Counted from the stretch's first letter, positions 8,978 to 21,159 are shown. The stretch: 64,000 nt of DNA from Apophysomyces variabilis (GCA_002749535.1 MZZL01000049.1:57906-121905), one strand, 5' to 3'. The notes: generated by a model from the sequence alone, not told the origin. Translations and numbers: made by a program.

Positions 8978-9051
8978 TTATCCATCGTTCTGTGGATCCA
9001 GAGATTGTGTTACCATCTTTCCTTATTTATTCGAGAGAAAAATAAAAGAAC
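8978..9051 (-). repeat. Right arm of the ~70-bp inverted repeat pair
   Basis: This is the reverse complement of 6219-6291 with a few mismatches. It ends within a few bases of where IS630-type transposase homology begins, so the repeat unit appears to interrupt or abut that transposase. Confidence 0.8.
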
Positions 9052-9777
9052 ATTGCAATTTGTCCCTAAACAAGCTTGGCTTCAGCCTATAGACCGGAAC
9101 AGTTAAGAAAAGATTCAAGAGCGCTTGGATTGGGTTCGTAAATGGAGAAAAAACAGATGGATTTTATGAGAAACTGTCTCTTTCTTGACGAATCTGCTTT
9201 CCATATTAGCCTGAAACGTAGTATGGCATGGTCAAAGAACGGTACACCGGCAGTAGTCACAGTTCCCAAAGCACGAGCAACAACAACAACCATTCTAGGC
9301 GCAATTTCTACTGAAGGTCTAATCAAATGTAGCCTTAGACTTTCTCAGCATCGATCCAATAAAAAAAGAAAGCGGGGAGATGGTTTTGTATATATGAGCA
9401 AAGGAACGGTTACGGGACACTATATCAGCTTTCTTAAAGCCACAGTGGATGAAATGGACCGTTATCCACACATGAAATGTCACTACCTCGTGACGGATAA
9501 TGCTCCTATCCATACATCCGAGGACATAGCCAAGTATGTAGAAGTTTGCGGTTACCACTGGTATATACTTACCTTCCTATTCTCCTGAGCTCAATCCAAA
9601 TGAGCAACTCTGGTCAGTAGTCAAAGTAAAGTGAAACGCCATAGGTTTCTTGAGAAGGAAACGTTGACGACCCGGATCAGTGAAGCCTCTAATAGCTTGA
9701 GGCTAAGTGATTTTCAAGGCATTGTCAGGCATTCACATAAATGTTTGGATAAATGCCGTAATAGCCAACCGCTCTGA
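9052..9777 (+). pseudogene. IS630/Tc1-mariner-like DDE transposase relic, 5'-truncated and frameshifted
   Basis: The catalytic triad context of a DDE transposase of the IS630/Tc1/mariner superfamily is visible: CLFLDESAFHI (first Asp, about 9178-9210), VTDNAPIHTS (second Asp, about 9490-9520) and YSPELNPNEQLW (Glu, about 9580-9615). These lie in different frames. The segment QERLDWVRKW (about 9117-9146) is in one frame, MEKKQMDFMRNC onward (from 9142) in another, the third catalytic box in a third, and the tail RFLEKETLTTRISEASNSL (from about 9633) in yet another, ending at 9777. At least three frameshifts are therefore needed. The N-terminal helix-turn-helix is missing, cut off at the inverted repeat ending at 9051. 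It cannot make an active enzyme. Confidence 0.85.
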
Positions 9778-10411
9778 AGAAACTACCACTCAGTAGAAAC
9801 AAGAGCAATGGTGTCAGAATAAAAAATATTATGGAAAGTATAAAAAAAAAGGTGGCATCAATTTGGTGGCACTGCCATCCTTGCTGCCATTTCTTTGCCA
9901 CCATCTCTGATTGACCATCCACTCTCTATCTCTCTGTCTTCTTTTTTCTTTAAGAAACCATTTGGCGATGTACGAAGTCAAATGCGTTATATTACACAAA
10001 ATGATTGCATGCATGTTCCAAATAAATCTGCTAAACCTTCGGTTAAATCACGATAGATTATGTCAAAGTTTATAGAGAAATGACACTACTCAATAAGAAA
10101 TTGAAGCGCGCGTCGCAAAAAAAAAATAGGCATACAAGTAGTACATTAACCCGCATATCCCAATTGATAATAAATGCAAGTGTTTCGCTTTTATTGACTA
10201 AAACCATCGACAACAGTACTCGAAGAAAGTACAGAAGAAAAAAAAGGGAGGGTCCAAGAAGCAATGCTTGCTTGCCGGTCAGAATTGACGTCCGGGGAAA
10301 GTCAGTATCGATTTTATAATTTCAGAAATGGTTGTATCACATTTACGCAAAGACCTTCATGCGCCTACGAAAAAGAAAGTGAAGAATGGAGTGACATATC
10401 CCGATGATGAA
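9778..10411. other. Non-coding
   Basis: AT-rich sequence without a recognisable gene. A short open frame begins at the ATG at 10328, behind an ATTTCAG acceptor-like site, and stops just inside the first tandem repeat copy; it may be a leftover exon. Confidence 0.35.
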
Positions 10412-11180
10412 ATGCGCTAACGGTGCGAAGTTCCATAGCAGCAGTACCGATATGGATTTATCCCAACACACCTCACTTAGGACGCAAGCTAAGCTCGCTA
10501 CCAATCCGGCCAGCAGAAACTACCAGACCGATGGATTCCTTTGTCATCATGGAAAGTTGTCCATCATATAATTAGCTTTTGCTTTACACTTGCCACTACA
10601 GGAAATCATTCCACATGACATGCGCTAACGGTGCGAAGTTCCATAGCAGCAGTACCGATATGGATTTATCCCAACACACCTCACTTAGGACGCAAGCTAA
10701 GCTCGCTACCAATCCGGCCAGCAGAAACTACCAGACCGATGGATTCCTTTGTCATCATGGAAAGTTGTCCATCATATAATTAGCTTTTGCTTTACACTTG
10801 CCACTACAGGAAATCATTCCACATGACATGCGCTAACGGTGCGAAGTTCCATAGCAGCAGTACCGATATGGATTTATCCCAACACACCTCACTTAGGACG
10901 CAAGCTAAGCTCGCTACCAATCCGGCCAGCAGAAACTACCAGACCGATGGATTCCTTTGTCATCATGGAAAGTTGTCCATCATATAATTAGCTTTTGCTT
11001 TACACTTGCCACTACAGGAAATCATTCCACATGACATGCGCTAACGGTGCGAAGTTCCATAGCAGCAGTACCGATATGGATTTATCCCAACACACCTCAC
11101 TTAGGACGCAAGCTAAGCTCGCTACCAATCCGGCCAGCAGAAACTACCAGACCGATGGATTCCTTTGTCATCGTGGAAAA
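10412..11180 (+). repeat. Tandem array, 208-bp unit, about 3.7 copies
   Basis: Units begin at 10412, 10620, 10828 and 11036 with TGCGCTAACGGTGCGAAGTT. Copies are almost identical, so the expansion is recent or homogenised. The last copy breaks off after about 145 bp. Each unit contains a 57-codon open stretch (MTCANGAKFHSSSTDMD and onward) and an internal acceptor-like CTACAG, giving a repeated exon-like appearance. The array lies immediately 5' of a multi-exon pseudogene. Homology of the encoded peptide is not recognised. Confidence 0.95.
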
Positions 11181-11215
11181 ATGAAGATTAGGAAAAAAAA
11201 GAAAAACTATAGAAA

Positions 11216-12605
11216 TTGCCGGCGGTGACGAAGAAAACAGTTCAAATAGGGACTGAACAAGCGATGACGCAATTAGGCAAAAAAATGAAATTTATCCTTT
11301 TTCGCGTCTTTTTGATCAACAATGACACAGCAGGCTCCGAGTTCCTGAGCAAGTTCATTCAAGAGAAGAGAAATCCAAACTTTACCCAGTTCTTCAACAA
11401 TCACATTCAGGATGTCAAGACTGCATCTGTGATTGTTGCTCACAAATTTCCGGAACAATTATATGAGTTTTGGAGTGGTTTGTTTCAGTTTGAAATAGCA
11501 CAGGAGAAGAACTCCCAAAGGTAAAAGAAATCATACATTTTTGTAAATATGAAATCACTATTGCATTTTTTCACTGCAGGAAACTTCATACGATGCCGAC
11601 ACATGGAGGTATGTCAAACGTTGTTTCATGCATACAATTAATTGACTATATCTCTAGAGAACAATTGAGGAATTGCGAAAAGCTCTCAAAGAAAACTATC
11701 CCCAGATCAGCCAGTTGATAATGATAAAGAGTGGATCTGTAATGGCCTTCGTCAGTTCATTGAATCGTATCGGTTTGGCAATTTCCACAATTTCAAAGGT
11801 CAACTAGAATCATGGTTTATGGTGCATATATAGAATGTGGTGGATAACTATTACATGTCGGACAATATGGAGACTGTGAGGTAATCTCCTATATCGAAAT
11901 GCGTTTAACTCTTTTTAACAGATATTTTGGATTGTATCAAAGGGGTGAATCGTGCTCACAAAGCACAGCCACTCGAAAGAACAAGAGGGTTGTTTCTCAG
12001 ATGGAGCGACAAAAGTATGGTCGCAAATGCGATCTTATTGTCCGCTTCAACGACTATGAACTGGCATGTGGAGAAGCTACAGAGCGATCACGCCTTCGCC
12101 ATCAATTCATACGCGAAAGGGATTTGAAAGCGCCCTAAGTTTTTAAAGATATGCTATAACCATTATAGAGCATATCAACGATGTAAATAACGTTGCTCCC
12201 GAACCAACAACAGTTGGTTACGTGTTCAAAGGTAGTGAACTTGCAATTAGGCTTTTTATGACTTACGTTTTCATAGGAAATCATGTCCAGGCGTGCCTTT
12301 TGCGAGCACCTGCTGGATATGGTGTCGTATTAGACGCACTGTAGAGTTTGAAGTCCCCATCAACGTCAGTGAATTTCCGAATGTCATAGATATTCTAAAG
12401 TTTGTTTTGATAACAAGAATACATAACCAAGTTTATTCTGCTTCCATGAAGCTTATGATTACTATTGCAGAAACTTGTAGAACGATGCTATGAACGGATC
12501 CAATCTGCGTTGTATCAGCGCCAAGTAAACTCTCTGGACCTCCTTGCTCCTATAGAGAGACCAGAAACTGGGATCCCGCCATGCGTACCATCGCCAACCC
12601 AATAG
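11216..12605 (+). pseudogene. Degraded multi-exon gene of a lineage-expanded fungal family
   Basis: Exon-like blocks are separated by GT-AG introns. The first runs from 11216 (FNNHIQDVKTASVIVAHKF) to a GTAAAAGA donor at about 11521. A short exon is followed by a block with KEWICNGLRQFIESYRFGNF (about 11720-11800). Next comes QLESWFMVHI, where a TAG stop (about 11832) sits where the family appears to have Trp, then NVVDNYYMSDNMETV. After an intron (about 11881-11920) the block GRKCDLIVRFNDYELACGEA (about 12020-12080) follows, then a TAA near 12136. The last parts are RAPAGYG, a frameshift, RIRRTVEFEVPINVSEFPN, an intron and a tail ending at 12605. The order of motifs resembles a gene family I associate with repeat-rich Mucoromycota genomes; its function is unknown to me. 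Two stops and at least one frameshift indicate a dead copy. Confidence 0.6.
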
Positions 12606-14914
12606 GGACGGCAAATCCACGATTTACTAAATGCTATTCAATTGACATATATACAGTGCTTCGCGCAAAAGCCCATAAGAAGGGGGCCAAAAAGACTAAC
12701 GTGAAAAATCGACGGCTTCCATGTGACGAAATATATCATTAAATTTCTCCTTCCTTGTATTTTCACCATAACAATACCTGCTGTTTGCACAGCTCTAAAC
12801 ATCCACATTATAATAATGTAAAACTTCATTTTGTTGTATCAAGTGTCTACCAACCATTTTGCTTCTTTCATTTTGACCATTAATGAAGGTAGCTAGACAA
12901 TTGACAAAGGTAACTAGGCACATATTCGTGGAACGTTACTGAATTCTCATCACTTCCATGACTAACTGTCTTAACTTGCAAAGAGCGACTCAGCAGTATT
13001 TCTGCTATCAGACGTGATGTCCTTGGTTGAACTGTTCCAAGGGGTTTGCGAACTACGCTGTACTTGTGCTTTGCCTGTGGAAGACGGCTTGTTGTGCCTT
13101 GTATATCCTAGTTCTATGAATCGAGTAACGGTATCGATGTCAGACAAGCGCGCCATTTGTGCCCCCTTCTCTGACGTTCTATATCATTGCTCTCTTGGTT
13201 TATCCCGCTTATGCCTTACGTCTTGTCACCCAGATGGTACGGACAAGTTTGTCTAGGAGTTATTATGTTGGCCAAATATATATTGTAGCTGGATTCGATG
13301 TGCTAAACGAGTGTCGATCTGCGAGCAAGTCTCTCTACTACCTTTTTAGCTGTTGAAAAAAAAACATATATAATTCTCAACGACTGTATTCAACCTATAT
13401 CTTCAAATTTAGCTCTGTATTCATAGATAGGATTAAGCAGTAAATGCAACATATGACTGTCCTCGCCATTGTATAACAACGTCTGTTGGTTTTTTTTTTC
13501 TTCACTGAAATTCGGGCTCATGCCAATAATTGAGAGCCTTTACATCCCGGTCAGATTAGCTGGGCTTCTTTTAGAACAAAGTAAACTCGAAAATCGCCGA
13601 ATAGTACGTTGTTCCTTGTTTATATGCAGTGGTAAAGTGCCAACCTGCACTGACAAAGTACGAACTAAGATGGAGAATACAGAATTAATGATAGTAATAC
13701 GATAAAAGGAAGGACAGTAACGCTTTGCTTTATTTAAGTAGGCTGTCCATTCACAAATGCGATATCGCAGCGAATTTCTAAACTACTATATACTTTAGTG
13801 ATGTTAGGTAAAATTAGATCGCGAAGTCAAAAGTTTATATGTAGTTGAGCAAATTCAGCACATACAGGTCAAACATTCAATACTTTCTATATTGTACTTT
13901 TATCAATATTACATTCAAGACTGCTGCCAATACCAAAATATAATGAGCTTTCGTATAAATCATTGAGCTATTTTGATAATGTGGGGACCTCTATGGGTCC
14001 TTAAGCAACTATGCTGAGCGACGCTCCATCTCGTACAAAGGTCAATACTATTTACAATGCTTGGCTCGTCGTTTAATTAACTGTGTCTGTGCATGATGTG
14101 TCCAGCGTTCAATGTAACTTAATAATGCTATCACTACTGAAAAAAAGGTCTTTGCATAAATTAATCTTTTATTGGATCTGACCATTGAAAGAGTGATAAG
14201 AGTGTTAGTATTTTAATGATTGTCGATGGTTCAAAACCTATATGACTGAACGTAGAAATTATGGTCAGTATAGCTTTCATCTCTTTTTCTTCTTTCTTTT
14301 CTTTTAAAAAAGACAAAGCAGACAATGGTCTGGAGAAGCTATAAGATGGGAACACGGTCTGCCCGTAACGAAGTGCAAATTTTAATTTACAGTTGAAAAA
14401 TAAGTTAGTTTATTTAAAAAACGTTTATCCTAGTTGAAGAAGTTTGGATAAAGAACTTGTGTCCTGTGAGCTTAGAGTTACTAGTAACATATTTGCTAAA
14501 CTCTATATAAGCATGGGTTTTAAATTTTATAAGAATGGCAAAAACATGTATACTTGTTGATTGACATGAAAGAGCTGATGTGATGCAATATCGACAAGCT
14601 TAGGCTGACTACGCTCATCTTTCCTCTTACGTCTCTCATCAATTGTTACTAATATTTTTTGTCATTAATCTTTTGTTTGAAACGTTTTATCTTTTAATAT
14701 TCTCTTCTAAGTGGAAGAACGAAAATGATTTGCTGCAAAAGGAAACTACCACAACGTTATATGGAAAAAGATAATAATGGAATACTGAGCCAACCCCGTC
14801 AGACACCTGTTGAAAAGATTAAAGAAAAGCTCGTAGTGAAAATTTAAAGACTAACTGAATAATTAGTGAAAAGGCTACTCTTTTATTTACTAATCTTCAA
14901 CATACAGATTTAGC
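12606..14914. other. Long AT-rich non-coding interval
   Basis: No gene was found. Frames at 12971-13356 overlap on both strands. The minus-strand one (SDIDTVTRFIELGYTRHNKP) reads slightly protein-like but has no recognised relative and no neighbouring exon. Confidence 0.4.
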
Positions 14915-15262
14915 TGTAATGTTTTATCTGATGAGAAAAAGAGACAATATACGGGAGACTCAATGTAGGATGATGTTTATTCAAGTAAAAACATTACTCC
15001 TTTATACTAAAATGTCTGTGGGTCTAGATGGACAGGACTGTGATAATGGACTGTGCTTTGTACTAAGTGATTGGTAATTGCCTTCTATAATGGAGAGACT
15101 TCTCCGTAGCGGATCATAGAAACTCGGCATTGTTCATTGTATTAAGAAACTGAGTTAGGATTGCTTGATCCTGTGTTACGTAAGTCCGTATTTAAAGTCC
15201 ATTTTCCCTATTTAGACATAATTGGAGTAGAGAGTATATCCATTATAGCCATGGATACGACA
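14915..15262 (-). mobile_element. Solo LTR, family A, minus orientation
   Basis: This 348-bp sequence is the reverse complement of 21160-21512 with scattered differences. Read on the minus strand it begins TGTCGTATCC and ends CATTACA, the TGT...ACA termini of an LTR. The flanking pentamers are TTAGC (14910-14914) and TCAGC (15263-15267), a target duplication with one mismatch. No internal retrotransposon sequence adjoins it. Confidence 0.88.
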
Positions 15263-16217
15263 TCAGCAAAGCTCCAATTCTTAACGAGCTGAATAAATTG
15301 GTTAAGTAAAATGCACCACTGATGACTCTATAAAGCGAACACATCTGATGAATAGCAGGACAGTTATGCTGTGTCTTTCATGAAACGGCTGTATTGTCTG
15401 CATTTCACAAAGCAGTTATTTCGTCTGATTTTCATACAGTTACCCCATAGTATACGGATAGAGATTTAGAATTGATATTCTCATTTCTTATTCAATCACT
15501 GAACATATTCTTAACTTGCAAATTTACCTTTTCTTTATCGAGTCAAGATTTAATTTAAAAGGTTAATTACTGAGATATTAGCCTACATTCAGTCTTTAAA
15601 AACAAGTAAGTTTCTATTCACTGACATTAATTTATATCTCCATTGGTTAACAATAAAGCATCTTAGATCTTAAATCTATTGACTCAACTAGAATTGTGTT
15701 TGTATTATCCTTAATTTTTTACTTTTGTCGCTTTACTTAAAGGCATCCACAACAGGTTAACAATTGTCAAGATATTTTTTTGTCTTGTTTTCGGTTTAAT
15801 TTATCTATCCGCGACCACCTTTATTATCCTTATGATACATACTGACTTGAATCGTAAATTCCGGTGCAAACTTATGAATCCTAATAGCATCGAAAACAAA
15901 GCCTTTTTTCACTTTTTTTTTCAGAATAGATATTTTCAAGTACATGTTCTTTATCGATCTATTATGAAAGTTTCTGAAATACCCAACGTAAGCCATTTTT
16001 ATTGACTCTCAAAGTTTTGTTGAGATCTAAAAATTTGGCTGGGAGGCCTCAATTTTTGACAAGGTGCAACCTACTCAGAGGCAGAACATACAAACTCTGT
16101 ACAGCCATATTAAGCGTTGCGTAACATATAATGGAATGTAGATAGCCAATCGCAAAGCAGCCCTTGCTGATATTTCTGTAATCGGAGAGTTATTCTCCAG
16201 TTACGCTAATTTTTAAC
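15263..16217. other. AT-rich non-coding interval
   Basis: No coding or structured feature was recognised. Confidence 0.4.
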
Positions 16218-16421
16218 ATGGGACGCATTAACAAAATACAACGATTTACTAGAAATCGTGTTCGAAATGAAACTGGGAATCAATTTGTACCTGTAGCTGT
16301 TGAACATGAGTAGACCGTACATTCAACTGCCGAAGGTTCACTTCAAGCAGATAATATAACAGACTATGAGCTTTTGGAAACTTGTAAAGGGGTTGACGAC
16401 AGCCAAACACCAGTAGAATAG
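16218..16421 (+). pseudogene. Short coding-like relic with one in-frame TAG
   Basis: From the ATG at 16218 the frame reads MGRINKIQRFTRNRVRNETG and continues to a TAG at 16311-16313. It then stays open (SLQADNITDYELLETCKGVD) to a TAG at 16419-16421. The basic N-terminus followed by an acidic segment looks like protein rather than noise, and a single nonsense change separates the halves. The family is not recognised; it may be the amino end of a transposon protein. Confidence 0.35.
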
Positions 16422-16637
16422 AGATATTGTCTTATATGGGGCATCAGAGTTTCAGGCCACGAATTTTGACAAAATAAGGTTTTTACGGTTTAAGTCAGTA
16501 TGCACCATATATCATATTTTATCCACCGCTCTACTACTTTACTACGGTTAGTAAAGGGCTGCCACAATACTTTGTCTGGCTTATCCCGAACGCTATTTTC
16601 CTACGTACTAATTAATAACACTAGAGTCCTCATCACC

Positions 16638-16876
16638 ATGGTTTCTTTCAACTATCCGCTATGCGTGCTTGTCTCTGCTGTTGTTATGCTTAGCTACCCC
16701 GTGACAGCGGAACCAATCCCTTTGTGTTGCGATGTATTGGTGCGCGGCGCCTATAAAGGAATTGTTGGTCTCAACTGTTCTAGAGGAGGATTGATTGTGG
16801 TTTCAATACTCAAGTGGAGGCAAAATGCATATTCAATCCCAATACCATAGTTGGCATTAACTGCACTAGGCTATGA
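16638..16876 (+). pseudogene. Class I hydrophobin-like relic with frameshift
   Basis: The ATG at 16638 starts a protein with an apparent signal peptide (MVSFNYPLCVLVSAVVML, cleavage after VTA), followed by PLCCDVLV, a Cys doublet as in hydrophobins, and GIVGLNCS. The frame then goes out of register near 16790. In the +2 phase it continues DCGFNTQVEAKCIFNPNT and IVGINCTRL, ending at TGA 16874-16876. The closing GINCT-L resembles the C-terminal GCTPI/L of class I hydrophobins. The expected second CC doublet is reduced to C-I. Hydrophobins coat aerial fungal surfaces with amphipathic films. With the frameshift and the missing Cys this copy is probably non-functional; a small intron instead of a frameshift is not excluded. 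Confidence 0.45.
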
Positions 16877-19490
16877 GACCTTTTCCGTCAATCACAATTA
16901 CGAAGCATTAAGAGAGATGATGTCGTCGAAGGATAGATAGAAGAAAGATTTTCACACAGAGTCATGGAAAAGCTAGCTAAGATGTAGAACGAAATGATGA
17001 CCAAGTAAATTATAGTTTATAAGATGTCTAAATCGGTATTTGTTTTTCTCCTGAACGACAGTCGGTATAGCTAAAAACACATAACAATATGTCAAAGGCG
17101 TAGTGAAATTCGCAAACAGCTTACAGATTTGCTTTAGCTAGTGTAATTAGCAACTTATCCGTCTATAAAATTGAATATAGATTCAAGGTAGAAGAATGTA
17201 TTCAATACGATGGTTCACTTGTGCCAATTAACCCATCGTTCAACTTCCGGACTTTGGAAACAATCAGGCTCTGGTAACCTGCCTAATGTTGAAGTAGCTA
17301 ATTACTATGATTTTAAATGAATTCTGACACTGACTTATGATGATAAATGTATTTTTTTCGTTTCGTTCTCTATCTGTTAACTGATCGCTCTTATCTGAAG
17401 GCAGATATCTCTCTACACAATACTCCAACCACTAATGTAAAGAGAAACTATTACCATTTAAATAAAGGGTTGCTACTGTTCATAACGAACTATGTGCTCG
17501 ATGCTTATTAAAAATAGCGGAAAGTATCAAAACAGTGAGTGTAATCTTTTTGCTTCACCGAAACTTTTCAGCATTATTCATCACTTACAAAACCAGTTCA
17601 AAGTCCGGATTAACTGTGATCATTTACGTAGATACAAGAAGATTTATACGCAAGAGATATTGCAGGGATGTACTTCATAAGAAAAACCACTGTAACGAAG
17701 ACGTTTAAGAAGGCACATAGTCATACAAAGAAGGGAGTCAAAAAATTAACTGCAACAAGAAGTATCAGATGCAAAAAAATATTTGAAGGTTTTCCCATGT
17801 TTGCTTTCGGCAGACCAGTTTCCCCTGCACTGATATTCAATTTGAGCTACAACAGCATCATAGATTAGCCTGATATCGATCCTGAACCACATTAGCTTGT
17901 TTTCCTTTTCACTGATGTTGGCTTTGCTCGCAGTAGTGACTAGGTTGATTGGCCGACCCTAACAGGTAGGTATGAGTAACAGTGTGCATATACCAAGGGC
18001 TTCCATACTACTGACCATTTCAAGCTAACAACAAACTCTACGAAGGAGATTGTTCTGCAGCAACGACTCCCAAATTGTGAGCAAACAATCCTCTTGAGTT
18101 ACACAAAACTGTTTTCTTTGTTTAATAGATTCATTTGCTATTGCAGCGTGTTGCGTCCGTCATAGCAATACCGTACATTATTGTTAATAACAACTGCGCA
18201 TAGGTTAGTGACACATATATGTGGTATAAAATTCGCCTTCGCGTTTTCCCCCTCTTTGTGCATGCCTTTGATATGCATCTCCCAAAACACCCTTTCCGTA
18301 TCTTCTGTTATGAATTGTGGAAAGCTGCAGCATTGCTTTAATTCGGTTGAAAACAAGCATTTGTTACACCTCATTTCAACGAGCTCTGACGGTTTTCTGA
18401 TTGTTTGTAAAAAGTTTTGATATCACCTCGTTTAGCTTCATTTTGTACTTCATTAGATAAGAACTGCAGCCAAATGGAATTTATTTTGACACTTTTTCAT
18501 TCCCTATACAGGGCGCAACAATATCTGGAATCGTCTACTACAGCATAAAGTATCCTGCTAAACAAACTTTCATTGTATCTTTTCCCTTCTTCCTTTATCC
18601 TTTTCTCCCCTGTTTCTTCTCAGCTCCGTTTCCTATATAACCATTCTATTCCTATGATTTCTCGTCTGCTGGACACTCAGTATGACAAGCGTCGGATAAT
18701 AAATACAGTGTGAGCCAGTCTTCCTATAAAAAAATCCGGATTATTATCCACAAATCCAAGATATATGGTATGCCCAAGCTATAAAATGTTTCTTAGTATT
18801 TCTGCCATTGGGCATGTTATCACGGCTATTTCTTGCAACGGTTGGTTACAGGCGCTATTCCTTGTAACGGTTAGAAATTGCGCCCCGTTTTCGACCTCAT
18901 CCCCTCCTTCCCGGATCAAGGTTGGCGTTCCAGAGAATGTTATATTAATGAGATTGTATGCATTTGCCCGTGCGGAAATGGCGAACCGGCCTTGATAGTA
19001 GAGTAAATATTAATGTAATTTGGTATATTATTTTTTTTCCCTTACCAGAGGCCGCGATCACGGTGTCCTCTCTTCACATGGAATAAGCCACATGTCAAAG
19101 CATTGACAAGTGGGAGACGTACACGTTTACGTAGTACTTTTCTTGACGCCCAGTCGGCGTTACACCGAATTCGTTTCTTTCTATACTTATATGCCAAATT
19201 ATGACTTTTCTAATTGTAAACCAAGTTGTAATTAAGATTTTTAGCTAAAAGGAAAAGTAAAAAGGAAATAATAAAGAAAAATCTCACAAAAATTTAACCG
19301 TTGTCCATTTTATGGTCATTCAGTGACCAATATCACTGAAGACCTACTTTTCGGTTTTTGCTTTGGGAATGCCATGTGCATTTTCTTTTTTGATACCGTC
19401 TCCTGCCTCCTTGCTTCTCCGATGTGATGTCAGTGTCTGCTCGCTCTTTTCTCACTCCTTTGTATTATGGATATTTTCAAGTTTCCGTTC
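16877..19490. other. Non-coding interval
   Basis: AT-rich sequence with only short overlapping frames (for example 17492-17868 and 18138-18420). I found no motif, intron pattern or repeat that supports a gene. Confidence 0.4.
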
Positions 19491-19499
19491 GACTGCTGC

Positions 19500-20300
19500 G
19501 TTTGCTTACATCTCCATTGCATGGGTCAAAGTCCAGTGTTACAAAACGATTGGTATGCTTGTCCATTGATGAAGAATACCATCCTAAGGCGGAAAGTTTC
19601 CATCTTGTGCCGCAAATCAGCAAAGTGGAGTCCTTCTCCTGCCAGGCCAAATTTTCTGTCCGATGTATTGGTGTACTGCAAAGGTTTGTAAGAGCAACGC
19701 CACATTCCTCTGATAAAGCCCCACGGTTCTGAGACCCCATCACAGGATTCACCGAACCCAAAGCATTTTACTCTGCTCCATCCATAGGTTCCACTCATTA
19801 AATACCCCCACTTACTCTGCCTTCTGAATTGTTTTGTTTTAACATTTGGATTTAAGCATTTTCTTGTTTTCGAGACATGATGCATTGTATATCTTGGCTA
19901 TCGACATAAATAGATCATCCATGTTTTCGTGACAATATAATTTAGGCGCTCATTTACCTTAATAGCAAGGAACGGAAAGAAGGGGAAAAAAAAAAGAATG
20001 AAACAGGTCAGAAAGTTGTCAGATTCCCCTTTGCTATACAAATCCTCGTTTGCCTCTCGAAATTGAGTTTATCCCAATCACTCTTTTATCTCTCAAACCA
20101 GGAAAACATTATATGATAAAGACTGAAACGGCCATTCATACCGTAAAGAGTACGACACTTAAAAAAGCAATAGGGTATCATTAAGAAAACGACATAGGGT
20201 ACAATAAGGAAGAAAAGGGCTTTTTTTTTATTGAGTTACCGTCGCTCAATCTCAAAGCATCTGTTCTTTATTCACCCTACTTTGACAAAGCGAAGTAAGA
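19500..20300 (+). repeat. Old segmental duplication, first copy (pairs with about 27250-28400)
   Basis: Blocks shared with the later region in the same order include the stretch near 19580-19640 around GCCGCAA, the CTTACTCTGCC tract (about 19810 and 27670), the AAAGTTGTCAGATTC / AAAGTTATCAAATTC tract (about 20010 and 28140) and the AGGAAGAAAAGGG tract (about 20210 and 28315). The similarity is patchy, so the duplication is old. Confidence 0.5.
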
Positions 20301-20778
20301 CAGAATTTAAACCGAAAAAAGAAAAAGAGAAGAAAACCCAACGTTATTGTATTTTATATTTTCTTCCAAGCTTTTAAATGAGTCTTCCTTATTAATAGCG
20401 CAGGGACACGTTGCCCATCCTAAATCTAGTTTGGATGTCATATTTCATGTAAAACATTCTCAAATAGTGAAAGCAACGTTGATTTCCTAGTAGACATGTC
20501 ATACATTGAGCCCTGTATACTAACCATGGTTTAGTCGCACTACAGTCTCACAACTTCCCAATTGACATTATCATGACCTTCTTTTCAATTGCCCAACATC
20601 TCTTTATTTCCTAAGTTGCATATGCAAAAAAAAGTCATATAATGATCTCAAAAACTAACAAATAAAAGACCTTTAAAAAAGAGATATGCGAATGCAACTA
20701 AATTAAGAATTACCTGTGCCGAGCACGGACACCACGCTCTTACTCCCATGCTTTCTGTCCCTCCTCCACGACCATCCA

Positions 20779-21111
20779 TCACAACTCCTCCATGTTCGTA
20801 CCTTCGATCAACAACATTTGTTCCTGGAAGAGCCGCCTCAGCAACTGACAAAAAGTGGTAAAGGAGGGCGCCACGGCACCCACCTCCTCCGTCCTGATGT
20901 TTGCCTGGGCAAGACACAGACCACCGACTGCGACTTTGTTCTGCCCTTTATGCAAGATGGTAGGGCTACCTGTGGTTGATTCACCCGTGATATCAGGGTC
21001 AAAGACCTTACCATATACTTTAATTTGCTTTCCATTCATTATATTGTAGCACTTGCCATCGCCGAGGACAGCTGACCGCATAGCCCGAGTGGCCATCTGG
21101 TGTAAGACCAC
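20779..21111 (-). pseudogene. Fragment of an unknown family shared with 53464-53700
   Basis: The minus-strand frame contains GQNKVAVGGLCLAQANIR and FTTFCQLLRRLFQEQM followed by GTNMEEL. The plus-strand frame at 53464 has the same succession (GQNKASVGGGHLTQATIR, STTFRQLVSCLLEDHV, GMNMEKV). About half the residues agree over some 60 positions, in register and without gaps, so these are relatives under some past coding constraint. This copy stops right after the shared part and has no clear start, so I treat it as a fragment. The function is not recognised. The sequence 3' of both copies also matches (about 20420-20560 and 53920-54060). Confidence 0.5.
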
Positions 21112-21159
21112 GTTGAGAAGTTCCAGTTAAAATATAAGGCCACATAATGACCTTCCTTC

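Noticed and set aside
10412..11180. CRISPR array
   Set aside because: Units are 208-bp direct repeats with no short repeat/spacer alternation, and the context is a eukaryotic nuclear genome.
12640..12700. ACAGTGCTTCGCGCAAAA as a Tc1/mariner terminal repeat
   Set aside because: I could not find an inverted partner within the window.
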